A stretch of DNA of 64,000 nt from Bradyrhizobium sediminis (GTDB lineage Bacteria > Pseudomonadota > Alphaproteobacteria > Rhizobiales > Xanthobacteraceae). The notes under the pieces are model-generated. The model ran no database searches and was not told where the DNA came from. It worked only from the letters and a program-made list of their open reading frames with translations. The position numbers and the translations under genes are program-made. Numbering within the stretch: position 1 is the first letter of the stretch; each line of letters starts with the position of its first letter. The stretch covers positions 2,106,001 to 2,170,000 of the forward strand of contig NZ_CP076135.1 in the NCBI RefSeq assembly GCF_018736105.1, read 5' to 3'. Below are positions 29,117 to 36,641 of the stretch, in pieces.

Positions 29117-29281
29117 ATGCGGCAGCTTTTTTCAAAATTTTTGCGTGACGAGTCCGGTGCCACCGCCATCGAATATTGCCTGATCGCGGCCGGCATCAGC
29201 ATCGTGATCGTCGTTGCCGTCAACGGCGTCGGCACCACGCTGAACGGCAGCTTCACCTCGGTGAATTCGTCGCTGAAATAG
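29117..29281 (+). CDS. Flp/Fap-type pilin (type IVb)
   Basis: A 54-residue prepilin: MRQLFSKFLRDESGATAIEY, then a hydrophobic helix (CLIAAGISIVIVVAVNGVG) and the tail TLNGSFTSVNSSLK. The prepilin peptidase site and the ATAIEY motif with Glu and Tyr are hallmarks of Flp pilins of tad systems. The first residues of the mature pilin would follow the Gly of ESG. An ACAGGAG site lies 8 bases before the ATG. No cpa/tad assembly genes are in the window, so the pilin gene is an orphan here and would rely on a locus elsewhere. It is divergent from the phosphorylase operon. Confidence 0.9.
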   Translation: MRQLFSKFLRDESGATAIEYCLIAAGISIVIVVAVNGVGTTLNGSFTSVNSSLK

Positions 29282-29385
29282 CCGCTGGTCGGCAGCCGGA
29301 TTCCTGGAATCCGGGGCCCGCAGGTCGCCGCCCTTAAGCAGCAACATACATTGCATACATTGCAGGCGCTCTGCGCGGCGCTGGC

Positions 29386-30351
29386 CTATCCGGCCTTCTT
29401 CGACCGCGCGGAGCTGCGCACCGGCTTCTCGGCCTTCTTCGGCTCCTGCCTTGATTCTCCCCTGGCGGCGCGCTTGCCGCTGCCTGAGATCGGCAACAGC
29501 ATCTCGCGCTGGCCGGCGGCCGCCTTGCGCGGCTTCTTGCCTTTCGCCTTGGCGGCGGGAGCGGCGGACTGTCTTTCGCCGGCGAGGCTGCGCTTCAGGG
29601 CGTCCATCAGGTTGATGACGTTGCCGGCCGTCTTCGGCGCGGCCTTCGCGGTCAGGCTGACGCCGCTGCGCTTCTTGTTGATGAGATCGATCAGCGCGGC
29701 TTCGTAGTGGTCCTCGAACCGCTCGGGCTCGAACGACCCGGACTTCTTTTCGACGATGTGCCTGGCGAGATCCAGCATGTCCTTGGTGACTTTCACGTCC
29801 TGGATGCCGTCGAAATATTCCTTCTCGCCGCGCACTTCGTAAGGGTAGCGCAACAGCGTGCCCATCAGGCCCTTGTCGAGCGGCTCCAGCGCGATGATGT
29901 GTTCGCGGTTGGTCAGGACCACCCGGCCGATCGCGACCTTGTTCATGCTGCGGATGGTCTCGCGGATCACCGCGAAGGCATCGTGGCCGACCTTGCCGTC
30001 GGGCACCAGATAATAGGGGCGGATCAAATAGCGGTTGTCGATATCGGTCTTGGGCACGAATTCGTCGATCTCGATGGTGTGGGTCGACTCCAGCGCGATG
30101 TCGTCGAGTTCGTCCTTGGTCACCTCGATGTAGGTATCGGTGTCGACCTTGTAGCCCTTGACGATGTCTTCGGAGGCGACTTCCTCGCCGGTGTCGGCAT
30201 CGACCTTGGCATATTTGATGCGATGGCCGGTCTTGCGGTTGATCTGGTTGAAGCTGACTTTTTCGGTATCCGACGTCGCCGGATAAAGGGCGACCGGGCA
30301 GGTCACGAGCGAAAGGCGCAGGAAGCCCTTCCAGTTGGCGCGGGGGGCCAT
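29386..30351 (-). CDS. ku: Ku protein (non-homologous end joining)
   Basis: A 321-residue bacterial Ku homologue that forms a homodimeric ring on DNA ends and recruits LigD. The core (residues 1-250) shows WKGFLRLSLVTCPVALYPA, the phrase FNQINRKTGHRIKY, and YYLVPDGKVGHDAFAVIRE, then GRVVLTNREHIIALEP, all typical. The C-terminal 70 residues are Lys/Ala-rich, a basic tail found in rhizobial Ku. No ligD is in this window; several unlinked ku copies are common in rhizobia. Symbol is generic. A plausible sigma70 promoter lies at 30386-30413. Confidence 0.95.
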   Translation of the reverse strand: MAPRANWKGFLRLSLVTCPVALYPATSDTEKVSFNQINRKTGHRIKYAKVDADTGEEVASEDIVKGYKVDTDTYIEVTKDELDDIALESTHTIEIDEFVPKTDIDNRYLIRPYYLVPDGKVGHDAFAVIRETIRSMNKVAIGRVVLTNREHIIALEPLDKGLMGTLLRYPYEVRGEKEYFDGIQDVKVTKDMLDLARHIVEKKSGSFEPERFEDHYEAALIDLINKKRSGVSLTAKAAPKTAGNVINLMDALKRSLAGERQSAAPAAKAKGKKPRKAAAGQREMLLPISGSGKRAARGESRQEPKKAEKPVRSSARSKKAG

Positions 30352-30681
30352 GGGAAACTCCGAAAACGCAACAGTCCAAGCACATAGGATACCACCGAGG
30401 GGCCGGGTTTCAAAGCAAGCCGGGCAGGGAATCCCGGAACGGCGTTAACCGCAGGGAGCGTCGGGCCGCCAGGCTCGGGTCGGGGCGACCGCGCGGCCGA
30501 GGGCCTCTTGGGGCTTTCGATTCGGCGTGGTACCCCATTTCGACAAATGGCCCGCCGCCGCGAGGCGGTTGTGAACAAAAAGTAATGAAGTGCGCCGACG
30601 GCTGTTCATCCGGCATTCACGCCGCGGCGTCTCAACTTGCCGGCGGCGATTTTGCCGGAAAAACTTTGAGGGAAGACCAGC
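30352..30681. other. Divergent intergenic region between ku and the feuP-like gene
   Basis: About 330 bases. Besides the putative ku promoter, it contains only GC-rich stretches and an A-rich segment (GAACAAAAAGTAATGAAG near 30572) likely to hold the promoter of the response-regulator gene. No gene and no clear terminator. Confidence 0.45.
30386..30413 (-). promoter_or_regulatory. Candidate sigma70 promoter of ku
   Basis: On the minus strand, TTGAAA, 16 bases, TATCCT. The -10 element ends 35 bases before the ku ATG, giving a leader of about 28 bases. Elements are reasonable but not perfect. Confidence 0.35.
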
Positions 30682-31353
30682 TTGCGCCTGCTCGTCGTTG
30701 AAGACGATCCGGATCTCAACCGTCAGCTGACGACGGCGCTGACCGACGCCGGCTATGTGGTCGACCGCGCCTTCGACGGCGAGGAAGGGCATTTTCTCGG
30801 CGACAGCGAACCCTATGACGCCGTGGTGCTCGACATCGGCCTGCCCAAGATGGACGGCATCTCGGTGCTGGAGGCGTGGCGCCGCAACGGGCGCGCGATG
30901 CCGGTCCTGATCCTCACCGCGCGCGACCGCTGGAGCGACAAGGTGCAGGGCTTCGACGCCGGCGCCGACGACTACGTGGCAAAACCGTTTCACCTCGAGG
31001 AAATCCTGGCGCGGATCCGGGCGCTGCTGCGCCGCTCCGCCGGCCACGCCCAGTCCGAGCTGACCTGCGGGCCGGTTTCGCTGGACACCAGAACCGGCCG
31101 GGTCAGCGTGTCGGGCAACCCGATCAAGATGACCTCGCATGAATATCGCCTGCTGGCCTATCTGATGCACCACACCGGGCGCGTGGTGTCGCGCACCGAA
31201 CTGGTCGAGCATCTCTACGACCAGGACTTCGATCGCGACTCCAACACCATCGAAGTGTTCGTCGGCCGCATCCGCAAGAAGCTGGACGTCGATATCATCC
31301 AGACCGTGCGCGGGCTCGGCTATCTGTTGACGCCGCCGCCGCCGGGCGCTTGA
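30682..31353 (+). CDS. feuP: OmpR-family response regulator, FeuP/PhoP-like
   Basis: A 223-residue response regulator. The receiver domain has an acidic pocket (VVEDD), phospho-acceptor Asp51 in AVVLDIGLPKMDG, Thr in LILTARD and Lys in DYVAKPFH. A winged-helix OmpR DNA-binding domain follows (about 125-218, MTSHEYRLLAYLMHHTGRVV to VRGLGYLL). The start is TTG. It precedes a kinase with an HAIKTP box, the PhoP-PhoQ/FeuP-FeuQ combination. In rhizobia FeuPQ responds to envelope or osmotic conditions. The symbol rests on arrangement and general similarity. Confidence 0.8.
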   Translation: MRLLVVEDDPDLNRQLTTALTDAGYVVDRAFDGEEGHFLGDSEPYDAVVLDIGLPKMDGISVLEAWRRNGRAMPVLILTARDRWSDKVQGFDAGADDYVAKPFHLEEILARIRALLRRSAGHAQSELTCGPVSLDTRTGRVSVSGNPIKMTSHEYRLLAYLMHHTGRVVSRTELVEHLYDQDFDRDSNTIEVFVGRIRKKLDVDIIQTVRGLGYLLTPPPPGA

Positions 31354-31394
31354 TCAGGGGTGTCGATCGAGTCCCACGCTTACCCCGGTGTTCG

Positions 31395-31471
31395 AACATG
31401 ATCCTGTGCGAAAACCGGCATCGCTCCATCGGGTCGCGGCCCGGGGACATGCTTTTCGGGATCCTGTTCTG
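31395..31471. repeat. ATCATGC-family repeat, degenerate copy 2
   Basis: Contains AACATGATCCTGTGCGAAAA and CTTTTCGGGATCCTG, matching the family at 3779 with a divergent centre. It fills the gap between the feuP-like and feuQ-like genes right up to the kinase ATG. Confidence 0.65.
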
Positions 31472-32845
31472 ATGCGCGCCAGTTCGCTCGCCACGCGGCT
31501 GTTCCTGTCGGCGACCGCCTGGGTGGTGGTGATCCTGGCCATCACCGGCATCGTGCTGTCGTCGGTGTATCGCAACGCCACCGAGCGCGCCTTCGACCGC
31601 CGTCTCAATCTTTATCTCCGCACCATCATTGCGGAGGTGGCGACGCCGGACAACACGCCCGAGCAGTTCCAGTCGCTCGGCGAGCCGTTGTTCGAGCTGC
31701 CGCTGTCCGGCTGGTATTGGCAGATCGCCCGCGCCGACTCCGAAAAGCCCGAGATACGCCGGTCGCGCTCGTTGTGGGACAAGAACCTGCCGAAGCTCGA
31801 AGAACACGGCGCCGATCTGACCGCGGCCGGTATCCGCCTCGGCTATGTCGACGGCCCCGAGGGCCAGTCGCTGCGGATGGTGGAGCGGCCGGTCGATCTC
31901 GGCATCGATGGCAAGTATCTGGTCAGCGTGGCCGGCGACGCCACCGAAATCTTCGACGAAACGCGCAGCTTCGACTACTACCTCGGCGGCACCTTCGCGG
32001 CGTTGACGATCGTGCTGGTGCTGACCACCATCTTCCAGGTCCGCTTCGGGCTCGCGCCGCTGAAACGCATTTCGGAATCGATCGCCGATATCCGCTCCGG
32101 CCGCGCCGAGCGGCTGGAAGGCGAATTCCCGGTCGAGATCGCGCCGCTGGCGCGGGAAACCAACGCGCTGATCGACGCCAACCGGGAGATTGTCGAGCGC
32201 GCCCGCACCCACGTCGGCAATCTCGCGCACGCCATCAAGACGCCGCTGTCGGTGATCGTCAATGAAGCCTCCGCGCGCGGCGCCGATCCGTTTGCGGCCA
32301 AGGTGCTGGAGCAGGCCGACGTGATGCGCGACCAGGTCGCGCATCATCTGGAGCGTGCCCGCATCGCCGCGCGCCTCACCGTGATCGGCACCGTCACCGA
32401 AGTTGCGCCCGCGATCGAGGCGTTGCGCCGGACCATGGAGAAGATCCACAGGGATCGCGGCATCGCCATCGGGATCAAGGCCGACGCCCAGGCGAAGTTT
32501 CGCGGCGAGCGGCAGGACCTCGAGGAGATGGCCGGAAATCTCGTCGACAACGCCTGCAAATGGGCGGCCTCGCAGGTCTCCATCGAGGTGCTGGTGGAAC
32601 CGCCGGCGGAGCCTGGCGCCGGTCCGATGCTGCGGATCATCGTCGACGACGACGGGCGGGGGTTGTCGGCGGCCGAGCGGGCGCAGGTCGCGCGCCGGGG
32701 CCAGCGGCTGGACGAATCCAAGCCGGGTTCGGGCCTCGGGCTCTCAATCGTGGTCGATCTCGCAGCCCTGTACGGCGGCAGTCTTTCCCTCGGCAACGCG
32801 CCGATCGGGGGGCTGAGGGCGGAACTGGTGCTGCCGGCGGCGTGA
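31472..32845 (+). CDS. feuQ: Sensor histidine kinase, FeuQ/PhoQ-like
   Basis: A 457-residue membrane kinase. Transmembrane helices are near residues 13-33 and 175-195. The periplasmic sensor domain lies between them (SLGEPLFELPLSGWYWQIAR typical of this group). A HAMP-like linker is followed by the dimerisation helix with phospho-acceptor His253 in LAHAIKTPLSVI, then N box NLVDNACKW, G1 DDDGRGLS and G2 GSGLGLSIV. The HAIKTP box is characteristic of the PhoQ/FeuQ group. ATG 31472 is chosen; the reading frame extends 28 codons upstream but only through a repeat. Cognate regulator just upstream. Confidence 0.85.
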   Translation: MRASSLATRLFLSATAWVVVILAITGIVLSSVYRNATERAFDRRLNLYLRTIIAEVATPDNTPEQFQSLGEPLFELPLSGWYWQIARADSEKPEIRRSRSLWDKNLPKLEEHGADLTAAGIRLGYVDGPEGQSLRMVERPVDLGIDGKYLVSVAGDATEIFDETRSFDYYLGGTFAALTIVLVLTTIFQVRFGLAPLKRISESIADIRSGRAERLEGEFPVEIAPLARETNALIDANREIVERARTHVGNLAHAIKTPLSVIVNEASARGADPFAAKVLEQADVMRDQVAHHLERARIAARLTVIGTVTEVAPAIEALRRTMEKIHRDRGIAIGIKADAQAKFRGERQDLEEMAGNLVDNACKWAASQVSIEVLVEPPAEPGAGPMLRIIVDDDGRGLSAAERAQVARRGQRLDESKPGSGLGLSIVVDLAALYGGSLSLGNAPIGGLRAELVLPAA

Positions 32846-33007
32846 ATCTCGCCCCGGGGCTCCCAAAGCCCGTGGTTCGAGCGGGGCGGGAAGCGGCCGA
32901 GCGCCCGCCAATGCGCCATTCCTAAACGCCTTCTTAACGCCGGGGCTTCTAAGATGGCCGGCGGACGCGTTCTGCCGTCCGACCTAACACGCATCCATGC
33001 CGGACGC

Positions 33008-34408
33008 ATGAACCAGACTTCGACAGAGCGGCTGAGAGACTATCTTGCGCAGCTTCCGCCGCAGGCGCAGGCGCTGCTGATGCGGGAGTTCGAGCGCGCC
33101 ATCGAACGGGGCGAAGACACCGCGGTCGCGACCTTCGTACTCGAACAATTGCGCAAGGTCGTGCGCGGAACCGACGAGGAGGCGCGGCCGCGCACCGACG
33201 ATCCGGCTCGCCTGGTGTTCCGCCCGCTTGAGCCGTTCCTGGTCGAAGGAAATTCACCGGTGCGGCCGGGGCAGATCCGCCGCGCGTCGTTGCTGCCGGT
33301 GTGGCAATGGCTGATCCGCGACGGCGCGCCCGATTCCGCGCGGGAATTCGAAGCGGCGATGGCCCGGGTGCGGGACTCCGGGGCCTCGTCCGAACTCGAG
33401 CCGGCGATCCGCAAGTTCCAGCACGCCGCGGCGGATGCGATTGTCAAGATCGCCACGCCGGTGCCCGGCGGCGACCAGCAGCGCGCGCTGACCCGCGTCG
33501 GTCCGCCCAATGCGATCGAGGACCTGCTGCCGATCGGCTCGGTGCTGCAGGCCCGTGAAGCGCTGGATACCCTCAATGGCCGGCTACCCAGTTTCCTGCG
33601 GATATTCGCGGATTCGCAAATCGCCTCGATAGGCACGGCCCTCAATGTTCCGTCCCTGCAAACGCCGCAGTTGCTGCCGTTCGCGCTGTCGCTGGTGATG
33701 CAGCGGCTGAGCGCGCCGTGGCAAATCATCCGCCTCGCCATCAAGATGGCCGCGTCCGACGATGAAATCCGCGTTGCCGCCACGCCCTACGGCGTTGCCG
33801 TCACCATCGCGCTACACGACCTGTCGTTCCTCGCGGCCAGCCTGCGGACCGACATCAAGCGCGGCCATTTCGACACCGTGGCCGAGCAACTGAAGACCCT
33901 GCATGATGGCGTGCGCGGCTTGCGGACCGAGCTCGATCTGCGCAACGACTCCTCCTGGGGCAGGCAGTTGACATCGATCCGGGCCGACATCTCCAACGCC
34001 CTGCAATCGGAAATCGACAGCGTGCCCGGCCGGGTCCGGCGTCTGCTGCGTCAACGCCCCGACAAGGAGATTCCTGCCGGCGCCAAGGTCGATGCCAGCG
34101 AAGTGGATGAAACCGCGGCATTGATCGATTTCGTCGCGGTGTGCCGCACCTATGCCAGTGAACTCGCGATCAACGAGGTCACGCTGCGGACCTATTCCGA
34201 CCTGCAGCAATATGTCGAGAAGTCCACCGAGTCGCTGGTGCAGTCGCTGCGCGGCAGCGATGCCAAGACGCGCGCCTACCGGCAGATGCAGGTCAAGGCG
34301 GCGATCCGCTTCTGCGAGGTGCTGTTCGGCCAGGATTATGCATCGCTGATGAGCAGGGCGGCCGAAAATGCCGTCACCGGCGAACGCAAGCCGCAGCGCG
34401 CCAGTTAA
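33008..34408 (+). CDS. Large protein of unknown function
   Basis: A 466-residue soluble, helical protein. It starts MNQTSTERLRDYLAQLPPQA and contains long charged helices (ALLMREFERAIERGEDTAVA). The middle segment TPQLLPFALSLVMQRLSAPW is hydrophobic but interrupted, so more likely buried than membrane-spanning. The C-terminal LQQYVEKSTESLVQSLRGSD, then RQMQVKAAIRFCEVLFGQDY, is also helical. I do not recognise a domain. ATG 33008 is preferred; the upstream frame is promoter-like. A TAAA-N7-TTAAC element at about 32925-32940 resembles a weak CtrA box. It sits between feuQ and the ccm genes. Confidence 0.75.
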   Translation: MNQTSTERLRDYLAQLPPQAQALLMREFERAIERGEDTAVATFVLEQLRKVVRGTDEEARPRTDDPARLVFRPLEPFLVEGNSPVRPGQIRRASLLPVWQWLIRDGAPDSAREFEAAMARVRDSGASSELEPAIRKFQHAAADAIVKIATPVPGGDQQRALTRVGPPNAIEDLLPIGSVLQAREALDTLNGRLPSFLRIFADSQIASIGTALNVPSLQTPQLLPFALSLVMQRLSAPWQIIRLAIKMAASDDEIRVAATPYGVAVTIALHDLSFLAASLRTDIKRGHFDTVAEQLKTLHDGVRGLRTELDLRNDSSWGRQLTSIRADISNALQSEIDSVPGRVRRLLRQRPDKEIPAGAKVDASEVDETAALIDFVAVCRTYASELAINEVTLRTYSDLQQYVEKSTESLVQSLRGSDAKTRAYRQMQVKAAIRFCEVLFGQDYASLMSRAAENAVTGERKPQRAS

Positions 34409-34510
34409 AAAGATAGTGAAATTCTCCGATTGCAATTTTTAGTTGACCAAGTCCAAAGCCGGACATACACGTTTTGCCGTGCCCAATCACCAAGTCATTG
34501 AATTCCAGAA

Positions 34511-34780
34511 ATGAACCCAGTCCTTTATTTCGTCGAATTGGATAATCGCATCATCTCCGCAACCTATCGAAACCTGATGATCGGCGCCAAGGTCGTGCTG
34601 GTCGACAAGACCAGCGACCAGCAGTTGCCCGATCCGGTCACCACGGTTGCGTCACCGGTCCCCAACGGGATGCTGCGGATCAGGCTGCCGGGCACCGTCA
34701 AGCCGGGGGCCTATTATCTGAAGGCGCTGAACGGGCACGGCGCCGGTGTCGCGCAGAGCGTCGAGTTTTATGTCGGCTAA
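34511..34780 (+). CDS. Small beta-rich protein of unknown function
   Basis: An 89-residue protein without signal peptide: MNPVLYFVELDNRIISATYR, then VVLVDKTSDQQLPDPV and the C-terminal TVKPGAYYLKALNGHGAG. The pattern of alternating hydrophobic residues and the PGAYYLKAL phrase suggest an Ig-like or beta-sandwich fold. The preceding intergenic DNA is A/T-rich, consistent with its own promoter. Family unknown; the frame and composition look real. Confidence 0.6.
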   Translation: MNPVLYFVELDNRIISATYRNLMIGAKVVLVDKTSDQQLPDPVTTVASPVPNGMLRIRLPGTVKPGAYYLKALNGHGAGVAQSVEFYVG

Positions 34781-34925
34781 TACGCGATTTTTGCGGGGTT
34801 TTCAGGACTTTCCGGACACGCCGGCATATTGATAATTGTCAATTGCCCGGCTTGCCGCCCGTGGTGTAAAGCGGCGCATCGGCGTCTCGCCCCGAGCTTG
34901 GCGCCGTTCCACCGGAACCCGCTCT

Positions 34926-36029
34926 ATGACGCTGTGGTTTGTGTTCGCGCTGATGACGGCCGCGGCGATTTTCGTCGTGCTTTGGCCGCTGAGCCGGGCT
35001 GGCCGGCCGCATAATGAAGGCAGCGAGGCGGCCGTCTACAAGGATCAGCTCGCCGAGATCGATCGCGACGTCGCCGCCGGGCTGATCGGCGCCACCGAAG
35101 CCGACGCCGCACGCGTCGAGATCAGCCGCCGTCTGCTGGCGGCGGTGGATCTTCAGGAAGATCGGCCTGTGGCATCGAACACTTGGTTGCGCCGCTCTAC
35201 CGCGATTGTCGCCCTGGTCGGGCTCCCGATCGTGGCGGTGGCGTTTTACCTCCCGCTTGGATCGCCCCGGCTCGGCGATTTTCCGCTCGCCCAGCGCACC
35301 CGCGCGCCCGACGTGGCGCAGCCGCTGGATAACCTGGTGGCGCAGGTCGAGGCGCATTTGGAGAAGAATCCAACCGATGGCCGTGGCTGGAACGTGCTGG
35401 CGCCGGTGCTGTCGAGGCTCGGCCGCCACAATGAAGCGGTTCGTGCCTATCGTAATTCGATCGCCTACAACGGCGACAGCCCCGAGCGCCGCGCCGATCT
35501 CGGCGAAGCCCTGGCCGCCGCGGCGAACGGTGTCGTCACCGCGGAGGCGAAGGCCGAATTCGAACGCGCCCTCGCGTTGAACGCCGACGAGGTCAAGGCG
35601 AGCTACTTCCTCGGGCTGGCCGCCGAGCAGGACGGCCGCGCCGGCGAGGCTTCGACGATCTGGCGCGCCATGCTCGCCAAGGCGCCCTCGGATGCGCCGT
35701 GGCGTCCGCTGGTTCAGGCCGCCCTGGCACGGGTCGGCGGTTCCCCGGCGCCGGCGCTGTCGAATGATGCGATGGCCGCGGCAAAGGGCATGAATGAGAC
35801 CGACCGCGACGCCATGATCCGCGGCATGGTCGAGCGCCTCGCCACGCGATTGAAGCAAAACGGCGACGACGTCGAAGGCTGGCTGCGGCTGGTGCGGGCC
35901 TATATGGTGATGGGCGATCGCGACAAGGCCAGGAGTGCGCTCGCCGACGCCCGTCAGGCCGTCGCCAACGACGCCGATCGGCTGCGACGACTGAATGAGG
36001 GCCTGAAGGATCTCGGGCTGGACGGATGA
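34926..36029 (+). CDS. ccmI: Cytochrome c biogenesis protein CcmI (CycH)
   Basis: A 367-residue apocytochrome c chaperone of the system I heme-ligation complex. Two N-terminal membrane helices (MTLWFVFALMTAAAIFVVLW and IVALVGLPIVAVAFYLPLG, near 92-110) flank a cytoplasmic leucine-zipper-like loop (YKDQLAEIDRDVAAGLIGAT, with EADAARVEISRRLL). A periplasmic TPR-rich domain follows (DGRGWNVLAPVLSRLGRHNE and GWLRLVRAYMVMGDRDKA). ATG 34926 matches family starts; the upstream frame adds 30 basic residues. First gene of ccmI-ccmE-ccmF-ccmH. Confidence 0.95.
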   Translation: MTLWFVFALMTAAAIFVVLWPLSRAGRPHNEGSEAAVYKDQLAEIDRDVAAGLIGATEADAARVEISRRLLAAVDLQEDRPVASNTWLRRSTAIVALVGLPIVAVAFYLPLGSPRLGDFPLAQRTRAPDVAQPLDNLVAQVEAHLEKNPTDGRGWNVLAPVLSRLGRHNEAVRAYRNSIAYNGDSPERRADLGEALAAAANGVVTAEAKAEFERALALNADEVKASYFLGLAAEQDGRAGEASTIWRAMLAKAPSDAPWRPLVQAALARVGGSPAPALSNDAMAAAKGMNETDRDAMIRGMVERLATRLKQNGDDVEGWLRLVRAYMVMGDRDKARSALADARQAVANDADRLRRLNEGLKDLGLDG

Positions 36030-36030
36030 G

Positions 36031-36148
36031 CATGATGCCGAAGAGTGTGCAGCGGTTTTCGGGTCACATCATGCGCGAGATGACAGGCGCATGATGCCGA
36101 AAAGTGTGCAGCGGTTTTCGGAGGACATCATGCGCGAGATGAGAGGCC
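36031..36148. repeat. Tandem 59-bp duplication of the ATCATGC-family repeat
   Basis: Two head-to-tail copies (36031-36089 and 36090-36148), each starting CATGATGCCGAA and ending in CGCGAGATGA plus a few bases, with only a handful of differences. It fills the whole ccmI-ccmE gap. The second copy ends GAGATGAGAGG, which supplies the ribosome binding site for ccmE; the first has GAGATGACAGG. Confidence 0.9.
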
Positions 36149-36152
36149 ACGC

Positions 36153-36641
36153 ATGACGCGCAAGCAACGGCGTTTGACGATGATCGGCGGCTCGCTCGCG
36201 GTGCTCGCGGTCGCGGCGGCCCTGGTGCTGAACGCGATGCGCGATTCGATCGTGTTTTTCTCGACGCCTTCGATGGTGGCCGAGAAGCACATTGCCGCGG
36301 GCAAGCGTTTCCGGCTCGGCGGACTGGTGCAGCCGGGGTCGCTGGTGCGTGGCGACAGCCTTGCGGTCACCTTCCAGGTCGCCGATGGCAGCGCCGCACT
36401 GCCGGTTTCCTACAAGGGGATTTTGCCCGACCTGTTCCGCGAAGGGCAGGGCGTGGTCGCCGAGGGCGCCCTCGACGCAGCCGGGGTGTTCAAGGCCGAT
36501 ACCGTGCTCGCCAAGCACGACGAGACCTACATGCCCAAGGAAGTCGCCGATGCGCTGAAGAAGCAGGGGCACTGGAAAGACGATTACGGCGCCAAGCCAG
36601 CGGCTGGTGCGTCGCCGGCGAAACAGGGAGTTTCGCAGTGA
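36153..36641 (+). CDS. ccmE: Heme chaperone CcmE (CycJ)
   Basis: A 162-residue periplasmic heme carrier anchored by one N-terminal helix (residues about 8-29). The beta-barrel domain ends in the heme-binding motif HDETYMP, with covalent heme ligand His122 and axial Tyr126, the classical HxxxY form. A flexible Ala/Lys-rich tail follows. Its ribosome binding site is inside a repeat unit. Its stop overlaps the GTG start of ccmF. Confidence 0.97.
   Translation: MTRKQRRLTMIGGSLAVLAVAAALVLNAMRDSIVFFSTPSMVAEKHIAAGKRFRLGGLVQPGSLVRGDSLAVTFQVADGSAALPVSYKGILPDLFREGQGVVAEGALDAAGVFKADTVLAKHDETYMPKEVADALKKQGHWKDDYGAKPAAGASPAKQGVSQ

Noticed and set aside
29296..29314. CCGGATT/AATCCGG hairpin after the Flp pilin gene
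   Set aside because: Only 7 bp with no T-run; too weak to call as a terminator.
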